Made by a program: the position numbers and the translations under genes. From Oscillospiraceae bacterium (GTDB lineage: Bacteria > Bacillota > Clostridia > Oscillospirales > Oscillospiraceae), in assembly GCA_020866945.1 (NCBI GenBank), contig JAJBVW010000196.1, positions 1 through 20,136 of the forward strand: a stretch of 20,136 bases of DNA, in the 5' to 3' direction. Shown one piece after another: positions 7,716 through 15,197 of this stretch; position 1 is the stretch's first letter; each line of letters opens with the position of its first letter. The notes beneath the pieces were generated by a model. It worked only from the letters and a program-made list of their open reading frames with translations. It made no database searches and was not told where the DNA came from.

Positions 7716-7744
7716 GAGACAACCGACCGTTTTTATAGTATGAT
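7716..7744 (+). promoter_or_regulatory. Promoter of the interrupted lipoprotein gene
   Basis: GAGACA (7716-7721) and TATGAT (7739-7744) are separated by 17 bp. The same boxes, spacing and flanks (AGAGACAACCG and TTTATAGTATGAT) recur 874 bp downstream. Conservation within a duplicated block supports, but does not prove, function. Confidence 0.55.
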
Positions 7745-7784
7745 GTCAACGAGAGGCCAAAAAACACAAGGAGCGACGAGTATC

Positions 7785-8558
7785 ATGAAAAGACGAATAT
7801 CCCTTTTGCTGGCACTGGCTATGCTGCTTTTGCCGGCGCTGGCCGGATGCAGCGGCGATACCAGCAGCACAGCTACGGAGTCAGTCCAGGAGGCCGCAGA
7901 CACGGCGGATATGGAGGCGGCCGAGGAAACAGCGACCGTCGAGACGACGGAGACTTCTGAGGAAGAAGAGCGATACTAGACGACGGAAACCACCTAGGAA
8001 ACAGAGGCCACTGAGACGACGTAGACTTCTGAGGAAACAGAGGCCGCCGAGACGACGGAGACCATCGAGGAAGCAGAAGCCACCGAGGAGATAGAGCAAG
8101 CGATCAGCGCGGACGAAATCTATGTGCTGGAGGACGGCTATTCCGACAACACCGTGCGCATTGCCGCTCCCGCGGGACACGTTTTCAACGCTGAAAGCTC
8201 TGAAAGCACCTGCCTCTGGTTTGACCTTGAAGACAGCGCCTATGCCTGGATGAACTATACGCTGTATACGGACTACACAGCGGAGGATATGGAATCTATC
8301 TACGGGGACAGCTTTGAGATTTACAGGGAATTTTACGCAGACGTGGAGATCTCCGGGCCGGAGACTGTCACCGTCGGCGGACGGAATGTTACCTGTCTGC
8401 GCGTCATTTACACCTATGACGATGGGGACAGATGCCTGAACTTCCGCGCCTGGGTCGAGATGGCGGAGGATGTGCAGGTTCTGGTGACCGGCTATGAATA
8501 CGACTACGACATCGATTTCTCCACCCTGCTGGAAACCCTGGTGGACGCAATACAATGA
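7785..8558 (+). pseudogene. Lipoprotein gene interrupted by three in-frame TAG codons
   Basis: Reading from the ATG at 7785 gives a lipoprotein signal ending LAGC (Cys22), then a Glu/Thr-rich stretch, then a C-terminal domain of about 145 residues beginning IYVLEDGYSDN. The frame stays open to a TGA at 8556-8558 except for TAG at 7977, 7995 and 8022. With these decoded, the product would be 257 residues. The C-terminal domain is clearly paralogous to that of the gene at 8653 (shared LEDGYS, PAGH, AEDME, YGDSFE, TVTVGG). This copy lacks the sister's middle domain. All three TAGs lie in a 36-bp coding repeat, each at a position where sister units have GAG. There is no frameshift, TAA or TGA. 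A restart at GTG 8124 would have no ribosome site and no signal peptide. It may be a pseudogene, a readthrough gene or a gene held off by removable repeats. Confidence 0.75.
7941..8084 (+). repeat. Four tandem copies of a 36-bp coding repeat (ETTETSEETEAT type)
   Basis: The units start at 7941, 7977, 8013 and 8049. Each encodes 12 residues around GAG ACG ACG GAG followed by ACT TCT or a variant, then GAG GAA. The TAG codons occupy columns 1 and 7 of unit 2 and column 4 of unit 3. Units 1 and 4 carry none. Loss of units 2 and 3 (72 bp, in frame) would remove every premature stop. A partial fifth copy follows at 8085. Confidence 0.85.
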
Positions 8559-8561
8559 GAA

Positions 8562-8581
8562 CTTTACCGGGAGATTAATAA
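8562..8581 (+). repeat. Direct repeat, copy 2 (remnant of the tadA 3' end)
   Basis: This is identical over 20 bases to the tadA end at 7688-7707 but lies only 4 bp past the stop of the interrupted lipoprotein. It encodes the same LPGD-stop tail out of context, so this copy is the derived one. Confidence 0.85.
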
Positions 8582-8589
8582 AATTTTAA

Positions 8590-8618
8590 GAGACAACCGG
8601 TGAAATTTATAGTATGAT
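8590..8618 (+). promoter_or_regulatory. Promoter of the second lipoprotein gene
   Basis: GAGACA (8590-8595), 17 bp, TATGAT (8613-8618). This is the duplicate of the promoter at 7716-7744, with the boxes intact and the spacer partly diverged. Confidence 0.55.
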
Positions 8619-8652
8619 ATAAACGAAAAACCTCAAAAAAGGAGAGACAAGC

Positions 8653-10083
8653 ATGATGAAAAGAACAACTTCTCTGCTGCTGGCGCTGGCTATGCTGCTT
8701 TTGCTGGCCATGACCGGATGCAGCACCGACACGGGAAACGCAGTGACAGAGGCGGCGCTGGAGGCCGAAGACACAGCGGAGGCACTGGATGATACCTCGG
8801 AGGATGCAGAGCTGACGGCAGAGGCGGAGCTGACGGCGGAAAGCCTGCTGGCGGCCATGCAGGAAAATATTGAAAATGTTTCCAGCATGACCATGGACAT
8901 GAGCTTTACCATGGATATGACCATTGAAGGAGAGCACGTGGTCACGGACATGGGCTATGTCTATCAGGTTACGAATGACCCGGAGGCCGCCTATGTGTCC
9001 GCCACCGTCACCTATGAGGCCGATTACGAAGAGGAAAGCATGGCGACGACCACGGAGAGCTATGTCGTGCTGGAGGACGGGGTCTATGTGACTTATGCCG
9101 GCGTCGATGGCGAATGGTATAAAATGGAAATCGAGCTGGACGCCGACCTGATGGAGAACTATACAATCCTGAACATGGCAACCGACTGCACCCTGGCCGA
9201 GGAGACCCAGATGGGGAATGGTCCCGAGTGCTTTGGGCTGACCTGTGATATTCAGGGAGACGATTTGAAGACGCTGATGGACGAGATGGGCCTTACCAGC
9301 CTGACGGGAGAGATGGACTATTCCGCCCTGACCGTGGAGGAAACCATTCTGCTGGACACGGAGACCCTGCTGCCCGTGCAGGCCACGGTAGACTTTGGGG
9401 ACAGCCTGACCGCCGCGATTGTGTCGTCCCTGGATCTGACTGAGGAGGACGACATTGACTTCTCCATGGAACCCTGCGTGATAACGGTCAACTATACAGG
9501 CTTTAACAACGTGGACGAAATCATTGTGCCGGACGAGGTTATTGAATCCGCCGTCTCCTATGACGAGCTGTATGAAGATTACAGCAGCGATTATGAGCTG
9601 ACGGTTGGCGAGGACGGCGCATATATTCTGGAGGACGGCTATTCCAGCAATACCGTGAGCATCGCCGTCCCGGCGGGCCACGCCATAGACGACAGCAGCT
9701 CCGACAGCACCTGGATCTGCTTCGACGCGGACACAGGCGACGACGAATACGCCTATGTGTTCTACTCCCTGTATACCGACTTTACGGCGGAGGATATGGA
9801 ATACTATTATGGGGACAGCTTTGAGGATTACGCCGATTACTATGACGACGCGGTCATTACGGAGCTGCAAACCGTCACCGTCGGCGGGCAGGATGTGGCC
9901 TATGTGGCCGTTCTATGCAGCTATGACGGCGACAGTCAGGAAATGGAGTTTTATGCCTGGACAGCGCTTTCGGAGGATGTGTTCCTTCTGATTGGCGGCG
10001 TTGACTACGCCTTTGGCCGGGACATCCAGACCTATTCCGACATCCCCGCTCTGCTGGAGACGCTGCTTGCCGCTGTACAGTAA
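8653..10083 (+). CDS. Two-domain lipoprotein, paralogue of the interrupted upstream gene
   Basis: This is a 476-residue predicted lipoprotein. The signal MMKRTTSLLLALAMLLLL ends in MTGC (Cys23). An acidic linker (about 28-55) leads to a middle domain, about 56-300, beginning LTAESLLAAMQENIENVSSM. Its alternating beta pattern recalls DUF6612/LolA-like carrier-type lipoproteins; that resemblance is from memory and tentative. The C-terminal domain (about 330-476, from YILEDGYSSN) is shared with the upstream interrupted gene. GGAGAG lies 6 nt before the ATG at 8653; the ATG at 8656 is an equally plausible start. The gene has its own promoter copy and ends at a strong bidirectional terminator that separates it from the convergent exporter genes. 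The product is probably surface-exposed; a role with the neighbouring exporter is possible but not shown. Confidence 0.83.
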   Translation: MMKRTTSLLLALAMLLLLAMTGCSTDTGNAVTEAALEAEDTAEALDDTSEDAELTAEAELTAESLLAAMQENIENVSSMTMDMSFTMDMTIEGEHVVTDMGYVYQVTNDPEAAYVSATVTYEADYEEESMATTTESYVVLEDGVYVTYAGVDGEWYKMEIELDADLMENYTILNMATDCTLAEETQMGNGPECFGLTCDIQGDDLKTLMDEMGLTSLTGEMDYSALTVEETILLDTETLLPVQATVDFGDSLTAAIVSSLDLTEEDDIDFSMEPCVITVNYTGFNNVDEIIVPDEVIESAVSYDELYEDYSSDYELTVGEDGAYILEDGYSSNTVSIAVPAGHAIDDSSSDSTWICFDADTGDDEYAYVFYSLYTDFTAEDMEYYYGDSFEDYADYYDDAVITELQTVTVGGQDVAYVAVLCSYDGDSQEMEFYAWTALSEDVFLLIGGVDYAFGRDIQTYSDIPALLETLLAAVQ

Positions 10084-10133
10084 GCATACGCCGCTGTCAG
10101 GCACGGCGCTTGCCGGCGATAACATAACACAGG

Positions 10134-10182
10134 AAAAACCAGGGTCAGGCCCCCCGACGGGATAGCCTGACCCTGGTTTTTT
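10134..10182. terminator. Bidirectional terminator between convergent genes
   Basis: CCAGGGTCAGGC (10139-10150) and GCCTGACCCTGG (10165-10176) form a 12-bp stem over a 14-nt loop. It is flanked by five A residues on the left and six T residues on the right, giving a U tract on both strands. It serves the lipoprotein gene (plus) and the exporter genes (minus). Confidence 0.9.
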
Positions 10183-10213
10183 CTTGGCTGTTTCGGCCCC
10201 AGCGCTGAACGGA

Positions 10214-11764
10214 CTAGCGTCCGTCGTCCGCCCCGGTATAGCGTTCCTTTTTCCTCGTCACCAGCTTGTCGAAGGCGGCCAGGAGGCCGGGCAGGACGAA
10301 CAGAATCAGCAGGCTGGCGCAGAGGGCGCCGATAGATATGGCCCGGCATATCTGCCGGATGGCCATTTCCTCAAAGCAGAAGGAGACGATCCCGGGAACC
10401 AGAATCAAAATCAGACCGGAGGTCAGGATCGTGTGGATGGAGCCGTTATAGGCGCTTTCCAGGGCGGGGCGCACCAGCATACTGGCCCGGTATTCCCGGT
10501 AATAGGTGGTGAGCAAAATAGCGTAGTCTATGGTCGCGCCCATGAGGATGCACTCCACAATCAGCAGGGCCAGGTAATACACGCCTCCGCCGCCCAGCCC
10601 AAGAGCCGTGACGGTGATATACACGCCGCACTGCACCAGCAGCACCAGGATGGCTGGCACCGCCAGAGAGCGGAAGGTCAGCGCCACCACCAGGAAGATG
10701 GCCGCGGCAGTCAGGAGGGTGATAAAGGTCATCTCGCCGCCGAAGCTATCCTGCATTTCATAGACCATGGCGGAATTGCCAATCAGGTGATATTCCCCCT
10801 GGAGGTTGTCCTCCAGCCAGGCGGTCAGGCTGTCAAAAAAGGCGGTGGTCTCCTCCGACTCGTCGGACATGGTGGAATAGATAATCAGCCGCGACCAGTC
10901 GTCGCTTTTCAGCATATCCACCCCCTCCGCCAGGGAATCTCCCATGTCCTCGATTTCGGCGCGCATATCCGCATCTATCCACTGGGCAAAGCGCTCATCA
11001 TCCAGGATGTCGCCGCTCAGATAATCGAACAGCTCCACGATAGAGAGAGTCCAGGTCTCGTCGCCGTTGTTGACGCTTTGATAGTAGAGATACAGAAGCT
11101 CCACGGTGGCCTCGTCCATCTGGTCTGTCAGGGCTGTCAGCAGCTCGGCGCACTCTGCCGGGGTATAGGTCTCCCCTGACAGCACCCCGTCCGCCATGGC
11201 CTTGGCCCCGGCGAGCTGCTCCCGCTCCTCATCGGTGAGCATATCGGCATAGTCCTCATCAGCCAGCACCTCCTCCGCCAGGAAATCTAGCAGCTCATGG
11301 ATGGAGAGCTGCCAGGTGCTGGTGTCCCCGTATTCGCTGATATAAAGAAGATAGAGCTGCTCCGTCTCCATGCCCAGGAGAGAGGCCATCTCCCCGGCAG
11401 TGTAATGGGTGCCGCTGATGGCTCCGTGCATGATGTCGCTGGCCGTCTGAAGCTGGGAGAGGGCGGAGCCGCTCATCATGGAGGAGAAGCTGCCGCTATT
11501 GCTCAGCAGATAATCCACCATCGTCACCATGGAGATACGCCAGGAGGCAAGCTGTCCGCTGTTTCCGTCATAGAGAGTATATAACAGCTTCACCGTGGCG
11601 CTGTCCATGCCCAGCAGGGACGCCAACTCGCTGTAGGTATAGGCCGTGCCATCCTGAGTGGACTGCATCAGGCCGCTGACCTGGGTAAGCTGGGCCAGGG
11701 TATCGCTGTCAAAATAGGCGGCGGTCAGGGAATTCTGGGCCAGGTTATTCAGAAGATAATCCAC
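10214..11764 (-). CDS. RND/MMPL exporter second half, C-terminal part after an in-frame TAG
   Basis: This 516-codon open frame continues in the same frame as the gene at 11771-14035, beyond a single TAG at 11771-11773. The first 283 residues or so are further copies of the ectodomain helical repeat. After about residue 345 come five or six transmembrane helices with MMPL hallmarks, including GATIDYAILLTTYYREY, where the ancestral motif has DY in the fourth helix. The GTG at 11764 is only the first possible restart; AGGA stands 4 nt before it. Started there, the product would have no signal or first helix and its repeats would face the wrong side of the membrane. A separate functional protein is therefore unlikely. 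I regard it as the second part of one 1,273-codon gene spanning 10214-14035. It ends with TAG. Confidence 0.8.
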   Translation of the reverse strand: MDYLLNNLAQNSLTAAYFDSDTLAQLTQVSGLMQSTQDGTAYTYSELASLLGMDSATVKLLYTLYDGNSGQLASWRISMVTMVDYLLSNSGSFSSMMSGSALSQLQTASDIMHGAISGTHYTAGEMASLLGMETEQLYLLYISEYGDTSTWQLSIHELLDFLAEEVLADEDYADMLTDEEREQLAGAKAMADGVLSGETYTPAECAELLTALTDQMDEATVELLYLYYQSVNNGDETWTLSIVELFDYLSGDILDDERFAQWIDADMRAEIEDMGDSLAEGVDMLKSDDWSRLIIYSTMSDESEETTAFFDSLTAWLEDNLQGEYHLIGNSAMVYEMQDSFGGEMTFITLLTAAAIFLVVALTFRSLAVPAILVLLVQCGVYITVTALGLGGGGVYYLALLIVECILMGATIDYAILLTTYYREYRASMLVRPALESAYNGSIHTILTSGLILILVPGIVSFCFEEMAIRQICRAISIGALCASLLILFVLPGLLAAFDKLVTRKKERYTGADDGR

Positions 11765-13600
11765 AAATTCCTACAGAGACATGGTACTGTCCGCCTGTCC
11801 GTAATAGAGCTGAAACACCAGGTCAGCGGTCTCCTCCTCCAGCCCTAATGCCTGGGCCATAGCGGCAGGGGTCAGGGCCGCGCCGCTGGCGGCAAGCTGG
11901 ACAAGCTGATTCATCTGGGTGAGCTGTGCGGCGGCGCTGTCATCAAAGAGAGCGGCATAGGTCTCATCCTCCAGGAGGGTGCCCGTCAGCCAGGCCGTAA
12001 AATCCGCCAGGGCGGCGGTCTGCTCCCCCTGGGCCAGGTACAGCCGCAGTATCTGCTCCGTCTGGACGAACTCCATGCCGAACGTCTGGGCCAGGGCCTC
12101 CCCATTCAGTGTCTGCCCGGACTGTGCCAGGCTTATCAGCGCCTGCATCTGGGTCAGTTGGGTCAGCGTCCCCTCATCCAGCGTGTCAGAAAAGCCTTCC
12201 ACCACAAACGTCAGGAAATCCGGCAGGGTCATGGTCGGCTCGGTTTCGGGTTCAGTTTCCGCATCTGTAGTGGTCTCTGTAGTCTCGGTTTCCGTGTTCG
12301 CGGCAGTTTCTTCAGCTTCGGATTCCGCATCTGCGGCGGTCTCTGTGGTTTCAGTCTCCCCCTCTTCCGCGGTCTCCGTGTCCTGTGCCTCTCCGCTGGC
12401 GGAGGTGGACAGAAGCTGGCCTACCGCCGCCTCATCCATGCCGGTCATAGCGGCCAGCTCCGCCGCCGTATATGCCTGGCCGGAGGCTCCCGCCTGGAGC
12501 AGGGCGTAAAGGCTCTGTATCTGAGCGGCCTCCTCCGCGCTGAATTGGGAGGCATAGCTCTCGTTTGTCAGCACGCTTTCCGTCAGGAAGGCGGCGAATT
12601 CCGTCACGGTCAGGGCGGTATTCGCAATATTCTCTTCGCTCACCTGCTCCATGGCGTACAGGGAGAGAAGCTGCGCCGCCGTAGTCTCATCCATGCCCAA
12701 AAGCGCCGCCAGCTCCGAGGCCGTCAGCGTCTGGCCGCCGGCAGCGGCCTGGATCAGAGCGCTGAGGGAGGATAGCTGCGCCGCTGTGGCGTCATCCACC
12801 GACCCAGACAGAAGAGCGCTGTCCAGCACCCCGGACGTAAGATAGCTCGTGAAATCCCCCAGGGTCATGGTCTTGTCGCTCACGTCCCCCGCAGTATATA
12901 AGGCATACACGGTCTGGACAAGGCTCTCCTCCATTCCCATGACGGAGGCAAGCTCTGCGGCGGTATACTGCTGGGTTATCGCGTCCGCATCCGTATAGAG
13001 AGCCAAGGTCTCAAGCTGGGCGGCGGTGTCGCTGTCAAAATAGGAAGAGAAGGTGGAATCCGTCAGCACGTCCTCCTGAACGAAGCGGACAAACTCGCTG
13101 ATGGTCATGGAGCCGGGGGTATAGCCTCCCTGGGTGGCGAAGTAATAGACATACAGCAGCCGGGTCGTGCCGCTGTCCAGGCCCAGGGCGTCGGCCATGC
13201 CGGTATAGGACAGGCCCGTGGTGACAGCATCCGCGTCCGTATAGGCTTGAAGCTGCTCCAGCTCCGAGAGGGTATCGGCGTCGAAAAGGTCTCTGTAATC
13301 CGGGTCTGCGGCCACCTCGTCCACCACGAAGTCCGCGAAGGTCTTCAGGGTCATGCTGCCGGTCTCCGCGCCGCCGTGCTGGGTGTAATAATACAGCAAC
13401 AGGCTCTGCACAGTGTCCGCGTCCATGTCGAGGAAATCCGCCAGCTCCTGAACCGTCCTGGAACGGGTCAGCTCCTCCGCGCTGGAAAACCGCGCCAGCT
13501 TCTCCCCCTGGGCGGACAGGTCCTCGTCTATCATATCCCCAAAGCTGTCGCTTTCCAGCACCTCCTCCGACAGAAAGGTGAGAAAGCTCTCCATATCCAG
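10916..13600 (-). repeat. About eleven protein-level helical repeats in the exporter ectodomain
   Basis: Repeat starts in the first frame fall near residues 146, 227, 309, 389, 474, 601, 674 and 751; three more follow the TAG. The consensus is a MTLxxFxxFL helix, an FDxDTxAQLxxL helix, then a YTxxELAxLLGMDxxxVxLLYxLY helix pair. The units are diverged at residue level, so this is an old expansion rather than a DNA satellite. The last three begin with Trp (WRIS, WQLS, WTLS) instead of TMTL. Confidence 0.85.
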
Positions 13601-14035
13601 CGCCCCGACAGCGCCGTCATAATACATATAATATATTAGCCCCAGCATGGTCTCGTCCATGTCCATGTCCGTCTCCATGCCGAAGGTATCGCTCAAATCG
13701 TCTACGGCGTCCAGAAGCTCTGCGGCGGTGTATTCCTTTCCCAGCAGGTTGGGGTAGCCCAGCACCTGGGTGACGCTGTCGTTTTCTGAAAGCGTTTCCG
13801 CCAGGAGGGCAACGGCATCCTCATCCTGGTTTTCATAGACCAGCACAAGGGTGCTTTCGCTGGGGAATATGTCTGCAATCTCGTCCTCGCTCTCCAGGGT
13901 ATAGGCAGTCTCCGTCTGCTGCTGGGCAAAATAGAAGCCCACGAACATCACAAGAAACGCCGCCGCCAGACCGTAGCGGAAGCGATAGCTGAAGCGGGCC
14001 AGGCCCCCCATGGGCGGGGATAAGGTCTTCTTCAC
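11771..14035 (-). CDS. RND/MMPL exporter second half, N-terminal part with repeat ectodomain
   Basis: This is a 754-residue frame. One transmembrane helix (about 21-37, AAAFLVMFVGFYF) is followed by an extracellular region that never returns to the membrane before the TAG at codon 755. From about residue 146 the region is a chain of 75-85-residue helical repeats: MTLxxF, then FDxDTxAQL, then YTAAELAxxLGMDE, then LLYxLY. A Glu/Thr-rich linker (about 551-600) interrupts the chain. The start is GTG at 14035, which overlaps the TGA of the preceding gene as GTGA, a sign of translational coupling. The TAG falls in repeat 8 at a variable position (TMSL-stop-EF), where sister repeats have Lys, Ser, Gly, Thr or Pro. 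Without readthrough the protein lacks its last transmembrane bundle and cannot form an RND half. Family assignment is good; substrate is unknown. Confidence 0.82.
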   Translation of the reverse strand: MKKTLSPPMGGLARFSYRFRYGLAAAFLVMFVGFYFAQQQTETAYTLESEDEIADIFPSESTLVLVYENQDEDAVALLAETLSENDSVTQVLGYPNLLGKEYTAAELLDAVDDLSDTFGMETDMDMDETMLGLIYYMYYDGAVGALDMESFLTFLSEEVLESDSFGDMIDEDLSAQGEKLARFSSAEELTRSRTVQELADFLDMDADTVQSLLLYYYTQHGGAETGSMTLKTFADFVVDEVAADPDYRDLFDADTLSELEQLQAYTDADAVTTGLSYTGMADALGLDSGTTRLLYVYYFATQGGYTPGSMTISEFVRFVQEDVLTDSTFSSYFDSDTAAQLETLALYTDADAITQQYTAAELASVMGMEESLVQTVYALYTAGDVSDKTMTLGDFTSYLTSGVLDSALLSGSVDDATAAQLSSLSALIQAAAGGQTLTASELAALLGMDETTAAQLLSLYAMEQVSEENIANTALTVTEFAAFLTESVLTNESYASQFSAEEAAQIQSLYALLQAGASGQAYTAAELAAMTGMDEAAVGQLLSTSASGEAQDTETAEEGETETTETAADAESEAEETAANTETETTETTTDAETEPETEPTMTLPDFLTFVVEGFSDTLDEGTLTQLTQMQALISLAQSGQTLNGEALAQTFGMEFVQTEQILRLYLAQGEQTAALADFTAWLTGTLLEDETYAALFDDSAAAQLTQMNQLVQLAASGAALTPAAMAQALGLEEETADLVFQLYYGQADSTMSL

Positions 14036-14976
14036 CGTTTTTTGATAAGTCCGTCGCAGGCCAGCACCAGGCCGGGCAGGGCCGTGAAGATGCTAAGAAG
14101 GCTGATAAGAACCCCCTTCGCCAGCACCAGACCCAGGTCTCTGCCAATCTTAAAGCTCATGAACACCAGGGCCAGCAGGCCCACCATGGTGGTCAGGGAG
14201 CTGCTGGTGATGGAGGAAAAGGCATGGGTCAAGGCTCTGGTCATGGCCGTTTCCTTATCCAGGCATAGGGCCTGCTCCTGACGATAGCGATTCATCAGGA
14301 TGATGGAATAGTCCATGGACAGCACGAGCTGCAATATCGCCGCGATGGAGTTTGTGATATTGGAAACGCTGCCCAGGACAATATTCGTCCCTGTATTGAT
14401 AAGCACCGCAAAACCGATGGCGATGAGGAACAGAAACGGCTCTATCCAGCTCTCGCACATAGCCAGCATGACTATCAGCAGAAACACCACGGCCACGGCT
14501 ATAATCCATGGCTTCAGGCTCATGGCGCTGTCGTCGTCGTTTTGCCAGGTCAGGTCATAGTCGCCGAACTCCTCGTCCAGGGCGCTCTCGATGGCCGTCT
14601 CCTCCTCCGAGCCATATTCGTACTCCGTGCTGATGACAAAAAGTGAGTAGTCCCCGGAATTGTAGTCCTCGCTCTCATCATGGGCCACGGAGGACACATA
14701 GGGCAGGGCCTCCAGGGCCTCCAGCAGGGTCTGCTTTTCCCCGTCGTCCAGCCCCTGGGCCATGACCCGAATGGTCTGGCTCTCCTCTGTATCTCCAAAC
14801 TCCTCCTCCATGATGTCCATGCCGATTTTCATAGAGGAATCATCGGCCAGGTATTTGGTCATGTCGGAATTAATCTCTACCTTGGTGGCCAGGAAGGTAC
14901 ACAGCAGCGTCAGGGCCACCACGACCCCCAGCACCGCGTACCGCTTTCTCACAATAAACGCCGCGATTTTTTGCAT
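14032..14976 (-). CDS. RND/MMPL exporter first half
   Basis: This 314-residue membrane protein corresponds to the N-terminal half of an RND-superfamily MMPL exporter. One helix (about 13-32, YAVLGVVVALTLLCTFLA) leads to a compact extracellular domain of about 120 residues. That is followed by a bundle of about five helices from residue 150 with the family signature SMDYSIILMNRYRQE. It ends in LVLACDGLIKKR, where a full-length MMPL would continue into its second half. Here that half is a separate gene starting at the overlapping GTGA, so the complex would be a heterodimer. GGAGG lies 6-7 nt before the ATG at 14976; an upstream in-frame start at 15045 has no ribosome site. Proton-driven export of lipids or amphiphilic compounds is the family role; the substrate here is unknown. 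Confidence 0.85.
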   Translation of the reverse strand: MQKIAAFIVRKRYAVLGVVVALTLLCTFLATKVEINSDMTKYLADDSSMKIGMDIMEEEFGDTEESQTIRVMAQGLDDGEKQTLLEALEALPYVSSVAHDESEDYNSGDYSLFVISTEYEYGSEEETAIESALDEEFGDYDLTWQNDDDSAMSLKPWIIAVAVVFLLIVMLAMCESWIEPFLFLIAIGFAVLINTGTNIVLGSVSNITNSIAAILQLVLSMDYSIILMNRYRQEQALCLDKETAMTRALTHAFSSITSSSLTTMVGLLALVFMSFKIGRDLGLVLAKGVLISLLSIFTALPGLVLACDGLIKKR

Positions 14977-15053
14977 GGGATACCTCCATTTCAACGGCTG
15001 GTTATCATTTCCTGCTCCTCCCCATGCTCTGCCCAGTGTGGACACAACATCAC

Positions 15054-15080
15054 ATTATATTACTAATCCAAAAATCTAAA
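15054..15080 (-). promoter_or_regulatory. Candidate promoter of the exporter genes
   Basis: On the minus strand TATAAT (15054-15059) is perfect and lies about 78 bp before the first exporter gene. The best -35 is TTTAGA (15075-15080, 4/6) at a short 15-bp spacing. The -10 is convincing and the -35 is weak. Confidence 0.45.
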
Positions 15081-15112
15081 CCGAAAATAAACTGGCCTCC
15101 ATGTAAACGGAA

Positions 15113-15138
15113 CCGCCCCAGGGAAAACCCTGGGGCGG
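15113..15138 (-). terminator. Terminator after the amtB-PII gene
   Basis: CCGCCCCAGGG (15113-15123) and CCCTGGGGCGG (15128-15138) form a perfect 11-bp stem with an AAAA/TTTT tetraloop. It is 59 bp past the amtB stop and before the exporter promoter. The following U tract is weak (TTCCGTTT), but the stem is very stable. Confidence 0.75.
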
Positions 15139-15197
15139 CCCATACTACTGAAAGGAGAAACGTCTGAATCTATACTGATTTGAGGATTATTAAATTA

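Noticed and set aside
7941..8084. CRISPR array
   Set aside because: The 36-bp units are directly adjacent with no spacers, are coding and vary at codon level. No cas gene is present.
8124..8558. Independent 144-residue gene beginning at GTG 8124
   Set aside because: There is no ribosome site, promoter or signal peptide. It is the in-frame continuation of the lipoprotein that starts at 7785.
11764..11773. TAG followed by restart at GTG as a deliberate two-subunit design
   Set aside because: The second piece would begin in the middle of an extracellular repeat without a signal or first helix. A weak AGGA before GTG is not enough to offset this.
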